DNA of 64,000 bases from Cycas panzhihuaensis (Eukaryota > Cycadophyta): positions 89,845,741 through 89,909,740 of the forward strand of contig CM041465.1 in the NCBI GenBank assembly GCA_023213395.1, read 5' to 3'. Below, in pieces: positions 12,113 to 23,000 of this stretch. Position numbers and translations under genes: made by a program. Under the pieces are notes generated by a model. The model searched no databases. It had not been told where the DNA came from and saw only the letters and a program-made list of their open reading frames with translations. The first letter of the stretch is position 1. Each line of letters opens with the position of its first letter.

Positions 12113-15100
12113 AAGCATTATTTGGATTTAGGAGTCTTATGACAACTTGTCATGGATATTTTTGATATGTGAATGATATTATTCGTTAACGATATTAAAA
12201 CTATAAAAAAATCATTTATATTTGTTAATATTTTGTTTATATTACATTTGTTTCATTTTTTCATTTTTTTGAACCATTCATAGCCAATTTAGAACCAGTG
12301 ATTATAGCTCCCACATTGCTCAAAACTATTGCACATGACTGCTCATTTTCTTTGCAACTAAATTCTCTAGCCATCATAAGAAATCACACTTGATTTTGTT
12401 GCCTGTGCTGGGAGAAATCTCGCTCAAAGTCACTTTATACCTATTTTTGACTCATTTTTCTCTGTTGCTTTATTCCAAACCTACAAGCAATCATTTGTCA
12501 TGAAATTTCACCAAGATCTTATATCTTCTATACCTATCTACCCCTAAAATCTCATGAGAAATGGCGCTCTCTATGAAGAGTTTGAATCAAGTGAACCTCC
12601 TCACCTAGGTTTCTCATCATTTTTCTTTCTTTTTTTAACTTATATCAAGTATTTTTTGAAATTTGTTTGTAAATCGAGTCTTTATAGTTGGGCACCCCTC
12701 ATCTACCTGCAAGAATACAGAATTTTGATCACATTCCAATGTTCATACTGCTTAGAAATTACCTATGTTCCTCCGTTTTCTTATTGTTTCCTTTTACATC
12801 ACCATCTTCATACATACATAACCATGATTAAAAAACTCATATTTTTTATTGTTCTTAATCATCTGACTCTGTAGATGTAGGTGTCCTTCCCTTTGTGAGA
12901 AGATTGAAGCTCTCTAGTTGATTTTGGTGATTATTTGGCTCACAATCCTCCTTTGCATCATCCATGGAGTTGCGCATTTTTTATAATTTTTTAATCATAA
13001 TTTTATTTTGATTTATCAATGTTTATTTGATTAGTATCATAAAGTTTGATTAAATTTAATCTTTATTAATAATTTTTTAGATATAGAGTTTTAAAATGAT
13101 TTTATCCCCCTTCATCTTAGCCCTCACTTTTCGATTATATGTGACCCCATCGTTTGGACGTTATTAAGAGGTACATATTATTTGCAAGTTACTTTTTAAC
13201 TCCAGTTTATTTTTTTAGAGCTGACGAGCCTATTCCAAATTGTTTGAGGTCTACAGCCCTTCTAAAGACCAAGCTATGGTTTAAAATTACTCCATGTAAC
13301 CATACTCCCTATTTTAAAAAGGGACTTATTTACTTTATTAAAAATTTTCATTATGTTTTCACTTAAAGAGGACCTATCATATTTTTCATTATAACCTACC
13401 CTTAGAGTATCATATTTTAGTAAAACTAATCTCATTAGAACCATATTTCAAAGATCTTCAGGGTGGTGTTATCATTTGACTGATTTGAGTCTATTTCAGT
13501 TGAGTTTTAATTGATCAAAATGACAATTTTTTTTTTAGCATTTATTCTATTAGCCATAAAGAGGTCTGATCATGGTTCTTGCAATAACTTAATTATTTTA
13601 GATCCAATTAGAGAACCATAAGAACCATCAAAAAGTTGTTTTAGATCACTTCATGTTCGAATCAGTTTCATTGTGTTTTGTCATCATTTTATAAGACTTT
13701 AAAGCTATTCAAGTTGAGGTTCCAATTTAGTCCTAAACAGGTTTAGTAATATTTTTTAAATATTTTTTTATTTCAAATAATTCTATTTAAGTATTATATA
13801 CTACTAATTAATTTTTTGGAGTTATTGTTGGCCTTTCATATATATTAAAAGCTATTTTGCAGCTAGCTAATATCAATTTCAGCTCCTTGAGCTTCAGGAA
13901 ACCTAAGTATAACAAAATATCAAACGGGTACTATCTACCTTAATTTTATTTTATTTTTTACATTATCAAATAAATATAAATAGTTTCTTGGTACTTTTAA
14001 TCACTTTAAGCATAATTTCTGTTCAAAAATTAGAATGTTTTATATAGTTATTTTTGTTCTTATGAATTAACACTTTGGCATTTAAAATCTAATATCTTTG
14101 TCTTGCATATTAGTCAAACAGTCATTTTATTCTTTATTAAAAGCTTTAGTCCTTTTTTTCTCAACTTAAAATTCATAAAAGCTTAGTTTCAAGGTTCATT
14201 GATTAGTTATTTATCTCAAGAGTTCAATTCAACATTCTAAAAGTTAATTGACATTCAAATATTAAGGGTTTCTTACTACATTACATCATAATCAAAAGAG
14301 TATATAGCTTCTTATATTTCTTATAAAAGTATATTAATTTGAAAGCATTAGATTGCATACTAGCATATGTTTCTTAGTTCATTTAAAAGAAGAAGAGTAT
14401 CCTTGATTTTTTTTACTTGTTTTTATTATGATTTAATATAAAAATTTGTATCATATCTTCATTTGATATATATATATATTTTGTCTTACTTGAAAGATTT
14501 ATTTTGAGTCATTTTCATTTCTTGAATAAAATAAATCTTAAAAATATTAAGCAAGACTATATTTAAATTAAAATTTACTCCTATATTAAGAAAGATAATT
14601 CACAAATTAACCACATCTTTTCTAGCCTTGTAAGGTGAATGATTAGAACACCTGAAGTTACCACCACACACACACCAATTGGCCTATTCATATTGGATGA
14701 GAAAAGTCATTGATTATAAGGTGTATTAAGTGGCAGGCTAAGGTGGAGAACCAGTCTTTATCAGAGTTCACAGACCAAGGCTAGACTTAGAGAGGATGAG
14801 TGCCTTAGTTATTTCAACCTTCATCACTAGATCTATTGTTAGGTATAAGTCTAGCACAAGTAGGCCAATAACTCAGGGGGTGTAACAATCTTTATAGCAG
14901 CCTATGTACTAAGGTATATCGAGCCTTGATCTTATGTACTAATATATTGAGTCTTTATTTTGCCACTTGTAGGCAGGCGCCACTAAATAGAATAGTAATT
15001 GAAGGTTTCCCTTGGAGACCCTTGGACTTAGAGCCTAGAAGCCTTATTAGGGACTAAGACACTTGCAAAACATTGGGCAAAACTTTAAACATTATTTCTT

Positions 15101-15173
15101 GGGTTAAATTTCAAACTCGAAACTTTGAAAACCTTACTTTATCTATCATTCTTTTAAAAACCTTAGCTAAAAG
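12113..15173 (+). other. Long leader of C'
   Basis: About 3.06 kb of non-coding leader matches 36507-37892 plus 45431-47090 of C. The E insertion in C falls within it; here the target is uninterrupted. The last part contains the conserved module at 14620-15060. Confidence 0.8.
14620..15060 (+). other. Conserved copia leader module, copy in C'
   Basis: This corresponds to 985-1400 of A and 46540-46990 of C. Shared words include GGCCTATTCATATTGGATGAG and GACCAAGGCTAGAC. It ends about 110 bp before gag. Confidence 0.7.
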
Positions 15174-15311
15174 ATGGCATCTAACTTTAGAAACATGATA
15201 ATTCCCAAATTTGATAGTAATAATTTTCTAAACTGGAGTAGGAGGATGAGACCTATCATCATTGTTAATGATATGTGGGAGACTGTGAAAACAAGCTACA
15301 GTGAATTAAAT
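15174..15311 (+). pseudogene. gag: copia gag fragment, C'
   Basis: From ATG 15174 this encodes MASNFRNMIIPKFDSNNFLN and then the SRRMRPI block, homologous to the gag starts of A, B and C. It stops at about 15311, where the sequence switches to the Hsp70 fragment. Only about 45 codons remain. Confidence 0.88.
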
Positions 15312-15724
15312 CTTTTTTTCCAAATAATATGTTTACCAAATTTGTCATGACTTGGCATTTAGTAGGATGACCTACAAGTAGCTCTCGCTTTTGATTAAAG
15401 GCCACCACAAATGGTGTTGTATGCACACCTTCTAAATTCTTGATTGCTTTTAGATTTTTACTTCTATGATAACATATGAGTTTGTAGTACCCAAATCAAT
15501 ACCAATCACATCATTCCCAGTTACCTTGGAGCTAAAAGCTCTCACTATAGTTGCCCATCTCTATATTAATTGTGACCAAGGGCATTGAGATTTAATACTT
15601 TGAGTGGCCAAACATGCAATTTATATGAGGTTGGAAGCAACTACTCTTGATTAAGAGCTCTTAATAAGCCTGGATACTAAAAGTAACCCTAAAGCCATTT
15701 TCACCACTTTCCTTTACTAAAAAC
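15312..15724 (-). pseudogene. mitochondrial Hsp70 fragment (copy 2, N-terminus only)
   Basis: This matches 6967-7379 of copy 1 on the same strand. On the minus strand the start codon is intact here (ATG at 15698-15696), followed by a decayed transit peptide ending RAFSSK, then GNDVIGIDLGTTNS and the FNQK/ELLVG block, and it stops near the NILFG motif. Frameshifts are present. Both ends are abrupt: the right end (15724) meets the leader of element G at exactly the point where copy 1 also loses similarity, and the left end meets C' gag. It keeps residues that copy 1 has lost (a TTPF block where copy 1 has a stop), so it is a sister copy rather than a derivative of copy 1 in its present state. 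Confidence 0.88.
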
Positions 15725-15969
15725 CTCTATTATGTACATAAAAACTCTTATAAATATCAGATTTAGTAATAACTAGATGAGAAAAATCAAACTCCTAGCT
15801 CAATTAAAGCCTTGGAGTTATCATATTTTAGACTATAGTGCTACCCCCATTTTCTTCACTATGCCAAAACCTTAGCAAAACCCTTAATTGCCCGGGCTAT
15901 TGAGATGTGATCTACTCCTTTAATGGATTCTTCATTGCTCACTAAAAATGAGAAATCCCAAGCTAAGCC

Positions 15970-15982
15970 TACTCTAATACCA
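15970..15982 (-). other. Primer binding site of G
   Basis: The minus strand reads TGGTATTAGAGTA directly after the LTR end, an initiator-Met-tRNA type PBS. Confidence 0.8.
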
Positions 15983-16261
15983 TATTAGAGATGCAAATCC
16001 ATGAGGCAAGAACAGACATAAATAATAAACAAATAAAAGAATAAAGTATGTGCAAAAGACAAAAGATATTGTGCGAAATGATCATCTTCAATTATTGTAA
16101 TAGGCATGCATACATAATTATAATACATTGTTACCTCATGGTTATTCAACTATACATAAGAATTGTTATAACTATTACATTAACAAATGATACTAATTTA
16201 ACATTTAATAAATGAGTTAAGAGAGTCTCTTAGCATTACATAATTAAATATTATTCTAACA
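15983..16261 (-). repeat. 5' LTR of G
   Basis: On the minus strand it starts TGTTAGAATAATA (at 16261) and ends CATCTCTAATA (the terminal CA mutated to TA) before the PBS. It is 279 bp. No matching second LTR was seen in the window. Confidence 0.75.
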
Positions 16262-16944
16262 GTTAACTTGTTGTTTTTGAGATCTTACTTTTCTAAAATT
16301 AAAAGAATTACTGACATCTATTCCAGTATTAGAGATGGTTTTCTTAATCAATTTAGGTTGTTACTAATATATGACATTTATTTCATTGGTTTTATTAGGT
16401 TTTGTTACAGTCTAATTTTAATCTTATTTTTCTAAGTTTATTATTTTTTTATTATTGCTCTCAATTTATTTATTATTCAATTTAGGTATAGATATGTTTA
16501 TGATAATATCTTCAACAAGTAGAGATATTTTATTAGCATTAGAATTTGATGAAGATTCTTCTTCATCAAACTTAACATCATGACTAATAGATATAGCATA
16601 TGTTACAGGGTCAAATAAGTGATAAGTTTTACTTTCTTTGCTATAGCCCATAAGAAGATACTTAGAACTTTTGGGATCAAGTTTCTACCTTTTTTCTTTA
16701 GGAGTATATGCCCATGAAACACTTCCAAAAATTCTAAGATGTTTGATAATTAGTCTTCTTCCAGATCATTTTTCTTTAGGTCATATCATTTAAGACTTTG
16801 CCCAAAGTTTTAAGTCTAAATATTTTGAATATAACATGCACCTAGCCATTTCAACTAGAGTTTTATTTTTTCTTTTAGCCACTCCATTTTATTGTGGAGT
16901 ATAAATAATTACATATTAAATTTTAATGTCAATTTTTTTATAGT
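16262..16944 (-). mobile_element. Copia element F, left part (integrase C-terminal side)
   Basis: On the minus strand this continues the F integrase that is broken off at 51795. The D target duplication ATAGT occurs at 16940-16944 and at 51790-51794. After the integrase C-terminal domain a low-complexity linker runs to 16262, where the G LTR cuts it. The F reverse transcriptase, RNase H and 3' LTR are not present in the window. Confidence 0.88.
16466..16930 (-). pseudogene. pol: F integrase, C-terminal half
   Basis: The minus-strand frame contains a QQNGV-like remnant, KNKTLVEMARCMLYSK, then LRIFG, a YTPKEKR block, DPKSSKYLLMGYSKESKTYHLFDP and ISHDVKFDEEESS. These are the copia integrase segment after the catalytic glutamate and the GKGY-type C-terminal domain (here LMGYSKESKTY). 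Stops occur between about 16650 and 16900. Its N-terminal half is at 51795-52200, 34.8 kb away, displaced by element D. Confidence 0.88.
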
Positions 16945-17281
16945 TGTTAGAATTAAAAATGCAATATAGACTAGAGCCAGTGAATGCATATAACTCAAGC
17001 CATATTCAAAATGCACTCATGAAATAACATTGTATCAATCTATTGTAAAGAGAGTACATAAGATTTTTGAATAGATAGTGGTGTTGAAGAATACCAGGGT
17101 TTAGAACCCCATAAAATATATACTTGGGAGGAAGGAGGGAAACCTTCTCAACCTCCAAATTTAAAATAATATAAAATAAAGACAATGCATAATAAAATAA
17201 TCTTACCTTAACTTAATATGAAGATGTGTGCACTCACATGTTTCTAAGGTGGGAGCTAGGTGAGGAACATTAATGCCAACA
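16945..17281 (-). repeat. 3' LTR of D
   Basis: On the plus strand it starts TGTTAGAATTAAAAATGC and ends TTAATGCCAACA; it is 337 bp. It is uninterrupted and so shows what the C insertion splits in the 5' LTR: the two parts of the latter align with its left 236 or so bp and its right 104 or so bp. Confidence 0.92.
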
Positions 17282-17292
17282 TACTCCCCCTT
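17282..17292 (-). other. Polypurine tract of D
   Basis: The minus strand reads AAGGGGGAGTA directly before the LTR start TGTTGGC. Confidence 0.85.
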
Positions 17293-17994
17293 AATATTCA
17301 TCATGTTCATCTTCTACTTCTCCTTGAACTTGTGGTATAAATACTTTAAGAATACTTTGAAATTTTGATTATGCCTATGTCTTGTAACTTCATCATCAAC
17401 TTTGAAATGGTCATCAGTTTGTACCATTGTCCTTTCCATATAGTCTTTAACAAATTGTGGTCCAAATATAGGTGTGAGTTACTTCAAATTAATATGAGTG
17501 CTTTCATATTTGAGTTTACCTTTTTTATGAGTGTCAACTGAGTTAAATGTACATGAAGCCTTATCAAATGTATCATTATATTCATCAATCTTATGGGAAT
17601 CTTGAACATTGCATGCCATATTATACTTTTCATCAAGAAATACCTGTTTTATCATCTATCTCACAAAAAATGCATCATCAATATAGTTAAATTTACTTAA
17701 ATCTAAAGTTTCTCCCCTGTAAAATGAATCAAGGGTGCCCCAAATAGATTTAGATATGGCCATATCATAAACATGAATAAGTACATCATCATCTATAGTA
17801 CAAAGCATTAGTGTTAGGGTTTCATTATCCCTTTTTAAGTTTTCTCTAAAATTTGGTTCATTCATTAAGTAACCATGTTCTACAAATTTCTAAAAGTCAT
17901 TTATAATAAAGTGTGATTTCAACATATATTTCTAAATCTAAAAATTCATCCCATCAAATATTGAAAACCTATTGTTATTATCAATTATTTCCAT
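17293..17994 (-). pseudogene. gag: gag-like frame of D
   Basis: Minus strand from ATG 17994. The N-terminus reads MEIIDNNNRFSIFDG (the DUF4219-type start of plant copia gags), then KYMLKSH, NEPNFRENLKRDNETLTLMLC and SKSIWGTLDSFY, corresponding to the UBN2 gag core. Stops interrupt it near residues 18-20 and again downstream. It runs on with weakly readable sequence almost to the polypurine tract, leaving no room for pol. The LINE target duplication lies 10 bp upstream of the start codon. What follows the gag core toward 17300 is unrecognised. Confidence 0.75.
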
Positions 17995-18021
17995 TATAAC
18001 TAATGAATCATAACACCTAAT

Positions 18022-18751
18022 ACTTATGGAAAATATTAACTTGACATAGAAGGAATATGAGAAGTACTATACCACTAACAACTATGGTAAATATTAACCT
18101 GATGCCAGAATTGAATACTTTTGAATGGTCGAATGGGTGACAAATGTCTCAAAAGGCCGAAGGCAAACTGGTTAGGGTTAGACAGAGATAGCAATGGCTA
18201 GATCATCATGGAGCTTATATCTTAGGGATGGACAAGAGAAGTAACTAGGGTAAGACCCCATATGGTGATGTCTTAGTTCCCTACTATGGGAGAAGATAGA
18301 TTTGGCTGGGCTAGGTGAAGAGAGGCACCCAAGTAGTGTTACCTATTGGTAGCTCACTTGTAACTAGAGAGCTATGAAAATGTAGAAGGAATGGACATGA
18401 TGTTATAAGTCAACTAATAAGGGTCTAAAGTAGGTCATAGTGGCTACCAACCAGTTTTCAAGAAGGTGACTCATGGAGTAAAGATAGTATAACGACTGTG
18501 GTCATGAGCACTTATGGAGGGAAGGTAAAGAGTGGATGTGGTCAGGAGTGCTTATGGAGGGAAGGTAAAGAGCGGCTGGTGTTTTATGAGACCAAGTGAG
18601 TTCTTGGATAAAAGTTTTTGATATGATGTTTTGTTGTTATTTTAATTAATAGAGCAATCAGTCCAAATAAACTAGACTCAATCCTCTCCTCTAAGAAGGA
18701 ATTACCTTGATGTATTGAGTAATTGAGTTGATGATGAATATGTAATAAACC
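18022..18751 (+). other. LINE 5' UTR with short tandem repeats
   Basis: This is the non-coding start of the LINE. Two similar units (CTTATGGAAAATATTAACTTGA and CTATGGTAAATATTAACCTGA) lie at about 18023 and 18083. A two-copy 40-bp repeat lies at about 18497-18580, containing CTTATGGAGGGAAGGTAAAGAG. Confidence 0.7.
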
Positions 18752-20040
18752 CTATCTATCAAAACGATCGAATAAAAATCGATGTCCCAAAAGTACTAAC
18801 TGAAAAAATGGTGAAATACTCAGAAAATAGCTTGGTTGGGAGATTTTCAAGGCCCAAACTGGGGCTCAAGATTATTAGGAATTGGACTAAGAACAAATGG
18901 AAACCTAAGAACCTAGTGGAGGTGATGGCAATGCCTAAGGGATGTGTTCTCTTTAGGTTTACAAACCAAGAGAATATGATTGACATTTTGTTAAAATCCC
19001 TATGGATTGTTGGTAGGAAGGCTATTACTCTAGAAAAATGGCATCCAAATTTCAACCCAGTGGTTACAACAGTTAAACAAACATTGATTTGGGTCCAAAT
19101 ATCATGGCTTCCCCTATAGTTATGGAATCTAAAAGTTGTGAAAGGGGTGGCTAGGTCAGTATGACCACTATTAATGACAGATTTAGCTATGAAGAATAGA
19201 TCCCAATTGATAAATGCTAGGTTTTACATTCTGGCGAGACTTGGCAGAGACCACTTGGAAGAGGTGAGCATTGAAACAAAGGGATAGGATATTGACCAAA
19301 AGTTGGTATATGAACTGGATAGATTCAGATGTTCAAAATATAGGTGCTTTGGGAATTTACTACTAAAATACCAAGGACAAACTAATAAAGTTGGGTTTGG
19401 TGAGAAGGGAGGCCCAAGTAAAGCCACTAAGGATTCAGTGGTAGAAACAAACATGAGTGATGCTATGGGACCTAAGGAAGATCTATCTCCAAAAGGTGAG
19501 GAGAGGCTCATATTAAAGGAACTTGAAGAGATGGAGTGATCTAAGAGTCAGGGTGAAGGGCAGTAGGGGATAGCAGCTAGGGAAGAGGAGGGTATTGTCA
19601 AAAAGAGGAGGACAGAGGAGACCACCCCTACAGTTGTTGAGTATGTACAATTAGAGTAAATAGGAGATTAGAGTAAAGGAGATTAAATAGGAAGAGGAGG
19701 ACTATCTCTCAGAGGAGGGTGAGCTGATGGAGTGACCCTTAGATCAGGGGGGTTCACAGTAAGGGTGATCAACTGGAGGTAAAGCAAGGCAGGTTGTAAT
19801 AGGATCTAGGGCTGAGGAGGTTTTGACTTAGAGGGGAGAGTCAAGAAAGACACCTAGTGGGGTTTGTAGGTGGATAACTAAAGGTAAAGGGGCTTAGGAG
19901 GAACTGAGTTTGAGGAGAGCCCCGGATCTAGGCAGTGGCAAGAGAGTCAGTAGACTATCTAAGAAAGTGATTTGAGATAGGGAAATGACATCCCAAATCA
20001 ACCAAGGGTATCAAAGTACTCTAAAGGAAGGGGTGATTGA
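18752..20040 (+). pseudogene. LINE ORF1 (nucleic-acid-binding protein), decayed
   Basis: The clear part is at 18808-19119: GRFSRPKLGLKIIRNW, a PKGCVLFRF block, GRKAITLEKWHPNF and VWVQI-like text, which is the DUF4283 domain of plant L1 ORF1 proteins. Further on (about 19310-19350) FRCSKYRCFGNLLLKY looks like a degraded CCHC zinc knuckle. An acidic, basic-rich tail follows with stops (19540-20040). ORF1 protein would coat the LINE RNA. The exact start is unclear. Confidence 0.8.
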
Positions 20041-20065
20041 AGGCCCTTTTCCTTAGAAGTAGAAA

Positions 20066-23000
20066 ATGACCCTTAGGGTTGGAATGGGGGGGATGGCTAT
20101 GAGGGTCTTATCCTAGAATGTCAGGGGTTTGAACGCCCCTTCTAAGCAGAGAATTGTAAAGGATTTGAGAATTAGAATGGAAGGGAATATTGTGTTATTA
20201 TAAGAAACAAAACTAGAGAAGGTAAATGAGTTAAAGGTGAAAAACAAGATCTGGAGGAATGGTGAAATGCTAGCCAAAGAGGGATCTCTTAACTCAGGCA
20301 ATATGGATATCCTCTAGGACCCTAAAATTTTATAGGGGGTTGGAGTGGTCTAGGAAGACCACTTCATGATTATTTCTTTCACTTACAGGAGGACAAATAT
20401 CCAATGGTGGGCCACTAGTATTTATGCCCCTATGTTAGTGGAAGGAAGAAAGAATTTGTGGGATAGGATTGTGGATATCCACAAAGACTGGAAGGGCCCC
20501 TAATTAGTAGTAGGGGAGTTAAACTTGTCTCTTTGTCCAAGTGAAAAGAAAGGAGGTCAAGAGGGCTAGTCCAGGAGCATGTCAAACCCAGGAGATTTCT
20601 TATAAAGAGTGGGACTAATGGATATCCTACTAAGAGGGGCTAGGTATACTTATTCAAATAAGAGCCTAGGGAACAAACACATCTAGATAAAATTAGATAA
20701 GATGTTGATCAACTATAAATAGATGAGTCACCACGCAGACATTAAGCATGAGGAACTTCCGAAGGTGGCCTCAAATCATTCTTCTATAATGCTGGGGTTT
20801 AATACTCTAGGTATCCACCAAGGGGCTCCTTTTAGGTTTAAACTCATGTGGCTAAGACACCGAGATCTTAGGGACCAGATCAAGGAATAGTGGAGTACCT
20901 TGATGGTGAGGCATGCCATGTTTAGATTCTCTAGAAAGTTAAATTAGGTTAAGAGATAGATTAAAGGTTGGAATAAAGAAGTCTTTGGAAATATTTTTGA
21001 GGCCAAGGGTAGACTTCTAATAACCATGAGATGGAAGAAGAAATTAAAGGCATAGTGGTGGATTATTTTAAGAATTTATTCGAAGAACCTAGATGCTAGG
21101 ATCTAGGCCTAAGAAAGGATATCTTGAGTTATATCCCAAAGTGGATCAATGAAGATCAAAATAGAAGGTTGACAGATCCTTTTACTTTAGAGGAAGTGGA
21201 GAAGGAAATCTTCAGTACGGCCTGTGGAAAAGCTACTAGGCTAAACAACTTTCCCCCAAGTTTTTCCCAAGAATTTTGGGATATAATAAAGGGGGATTTT
21301 AAATTGGCCTTAGACAAATTCCTAGAGAAGAAAACAATCCAGAAGGAGTGGAAGGCTACTTTTCTGGTGTTGATCCCAAAGAAAGGAGCAAAAGTCATGG
21401 AGGACTTCAGACCGATAAGTCTTTGTAATGTAAAATACAAAATCTTAGCAAAAATCCTAGCAAATATACTCAAAGAATGCTTGTCGCTTACCATATCTCC
21501 AAATTAGGATGGTTTCATGAAGGCCAAATAAATTATGGATGGCATAATAGTGGTCCATGAGACAGTTCATTCAGTTTATCATAAGAAATAAGCAGGCATA
21601 ATTATGAAAACTAACATGTCCAAAGCCTGCAACCAGGTGGCCTAAGATTTTTTAATTGATTGTCTCTAGGCTTTTGGTTTTGATAAGGTTTGGAGGGATT
21701 GGATAAGGTGTTATAATTCTAACCCATCTTTCTTGGTACTGATAAATGGTACTTCAATGCCCTTCTTCCTGGATTCAGAGGACTTAGATAAGAGGATCCT
21801 TTATCCCCCTATTTGTTTATCATTATGGCAGAAATATTAGGGAGGGCTATAGAGGAAGCCAGAAGGAAAGGTTGGGTGTCTGGTTTGAAGCCCTCTTCCA
21901 GCATTAAAAATATTATGCATCATCAGTTTGTTGATGATAACATCCTTTTAGGGAAGGTAACCCTATGGGAAGTTAGAGCATTTAAGATGGGGCTTCAAGC
22001 TTATGAGAGGGCCACAAACCAAAGAATAAACCTGCAAAAGAGTTCTATCTTTTTTATTAACACCCCAGAGAGAATCCAGAGGAGGATTAGTAGAGAGATA
22101 GAAATCCCCATCAGACTTCTTCCAACTAATTACCTTGGGATGCCTCTTTTTATGGGAAATATGAGAAAGGATCTTTGGAATCCCATTGTGGATAGGATCC
22201 AAAGGAAGATAGCTAGATGGAAAGGATCCCTCCTCAGTTTAGCAGGTAAAATTCAGCTAGTGGCAACTTCTTTACAGAGTATTTCAGTTTATATGATGTC
22301 AATTTTTAGAATACCAAATAAGGTCATTTCAATTTTAGAGGGTATCTAGAAAATATTCCTCTAGTCCAACACTGAGGACAAGGACAGAATTCACCTGGTA
22401 GCCTAGGACATGGTTTGTAGGCCTAAGTAAGTAGGTGGGCTCAATATCATAAGACTGGGGCCCTTTAATAGGGCTTTGCTAGCTAAATTGGGTTGGAGAC
22501 TAGAAAATGATGATGGCACTCAATGGGAAATTATCATTACCAAAAAATATCTTAGGGGCTGGCATTTCTTGAAAGATGAGATGGGGGATGTTCCTAGATC
22601 ATCTATTTGGAAAGGTCTTATTCATGCGAGGTCCATCCTAATTGATGGTTTGATATGGAAGTTGGGGAATTGGGAAAGCATCAAGTTTTGGGAGGATAAA
22701 TGGTGTGGAAACTATAAACTAAAAGACAGGCCTATTATTGGTAACTTATAGGGAGTTTGTGAGGGTACATTTGGATCATTAATTAAGGATTACTGGGAGG
22801 GATAGGGCAGAGATAGGAGGTGGAGATCCTTCATGGAAATTCAAGGGACCCATGAAGGGGGGAAAATATTCAGACCCTCAAGATTGAGTTGAATAACTAG
22901 TATATTCCTAAAAGGCCTATAGCTAATAAATTGATTTCGTCATACTCTCCTTATGGGTCATACTCTGTAAGGGAGGGTTATCAATATTTATACTTGGAGG

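Larger units (their letters stand above)
11740..15311 (+). mobile_element. C' - truncated second copy of copia element C
   Basis: This contains a 359-bp 5' LTR, a PBS, a leader of about 3.06 kb and the first 137 or so bp of gag, ending abruptly against an Hsp70 fragment near 15311. Spacing equals that of C (LTR 359 bp; leader about 3.05 kb without E). It lacks element E; the intact E target TTCAG is at 13495-13499. With D' it forms one duplicated block. The 70-codon frame at 13154-13366 has a counterpart at 37547-37759, but neither opens with ATG. Confidence 0.88.
15725..16261 (-). mobile_element. Element G: 5' LTR, PBS and short leader piece
   Basis: Read on the minus strand: a 279-bp LTR (16261 down to 15983), a PBS (15982-15970) and about 245 bp of leader, then the Hsp70 fragment in the same orientation. 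This is the 5' end of a minus-strand LTR element whose other LTR I could not find. On its right it interrupts the integrase/reverse transcriptase linker of element F. The leader has no recognised coding content. Confidence 0.75.

Noticed and set aside
13154-13366. 70-codon frame shared by C' (13154-13366) and C (37547-37759), same length in both copies
   Set aside because: Both begin with TTG rather than ATG, the two regions are copies of one another with similar similarity outside the frame, and there is no recognisable domain. Common origin explains the similarity.
15970-16261. Considered as the 3' LTR of F
   Set aside because: A PBS follows it in the direction of transcription, no polypurine tract precedes it, and it is unlike the LTR at 55395-55739. 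It is a 5' LTR of another element (G).
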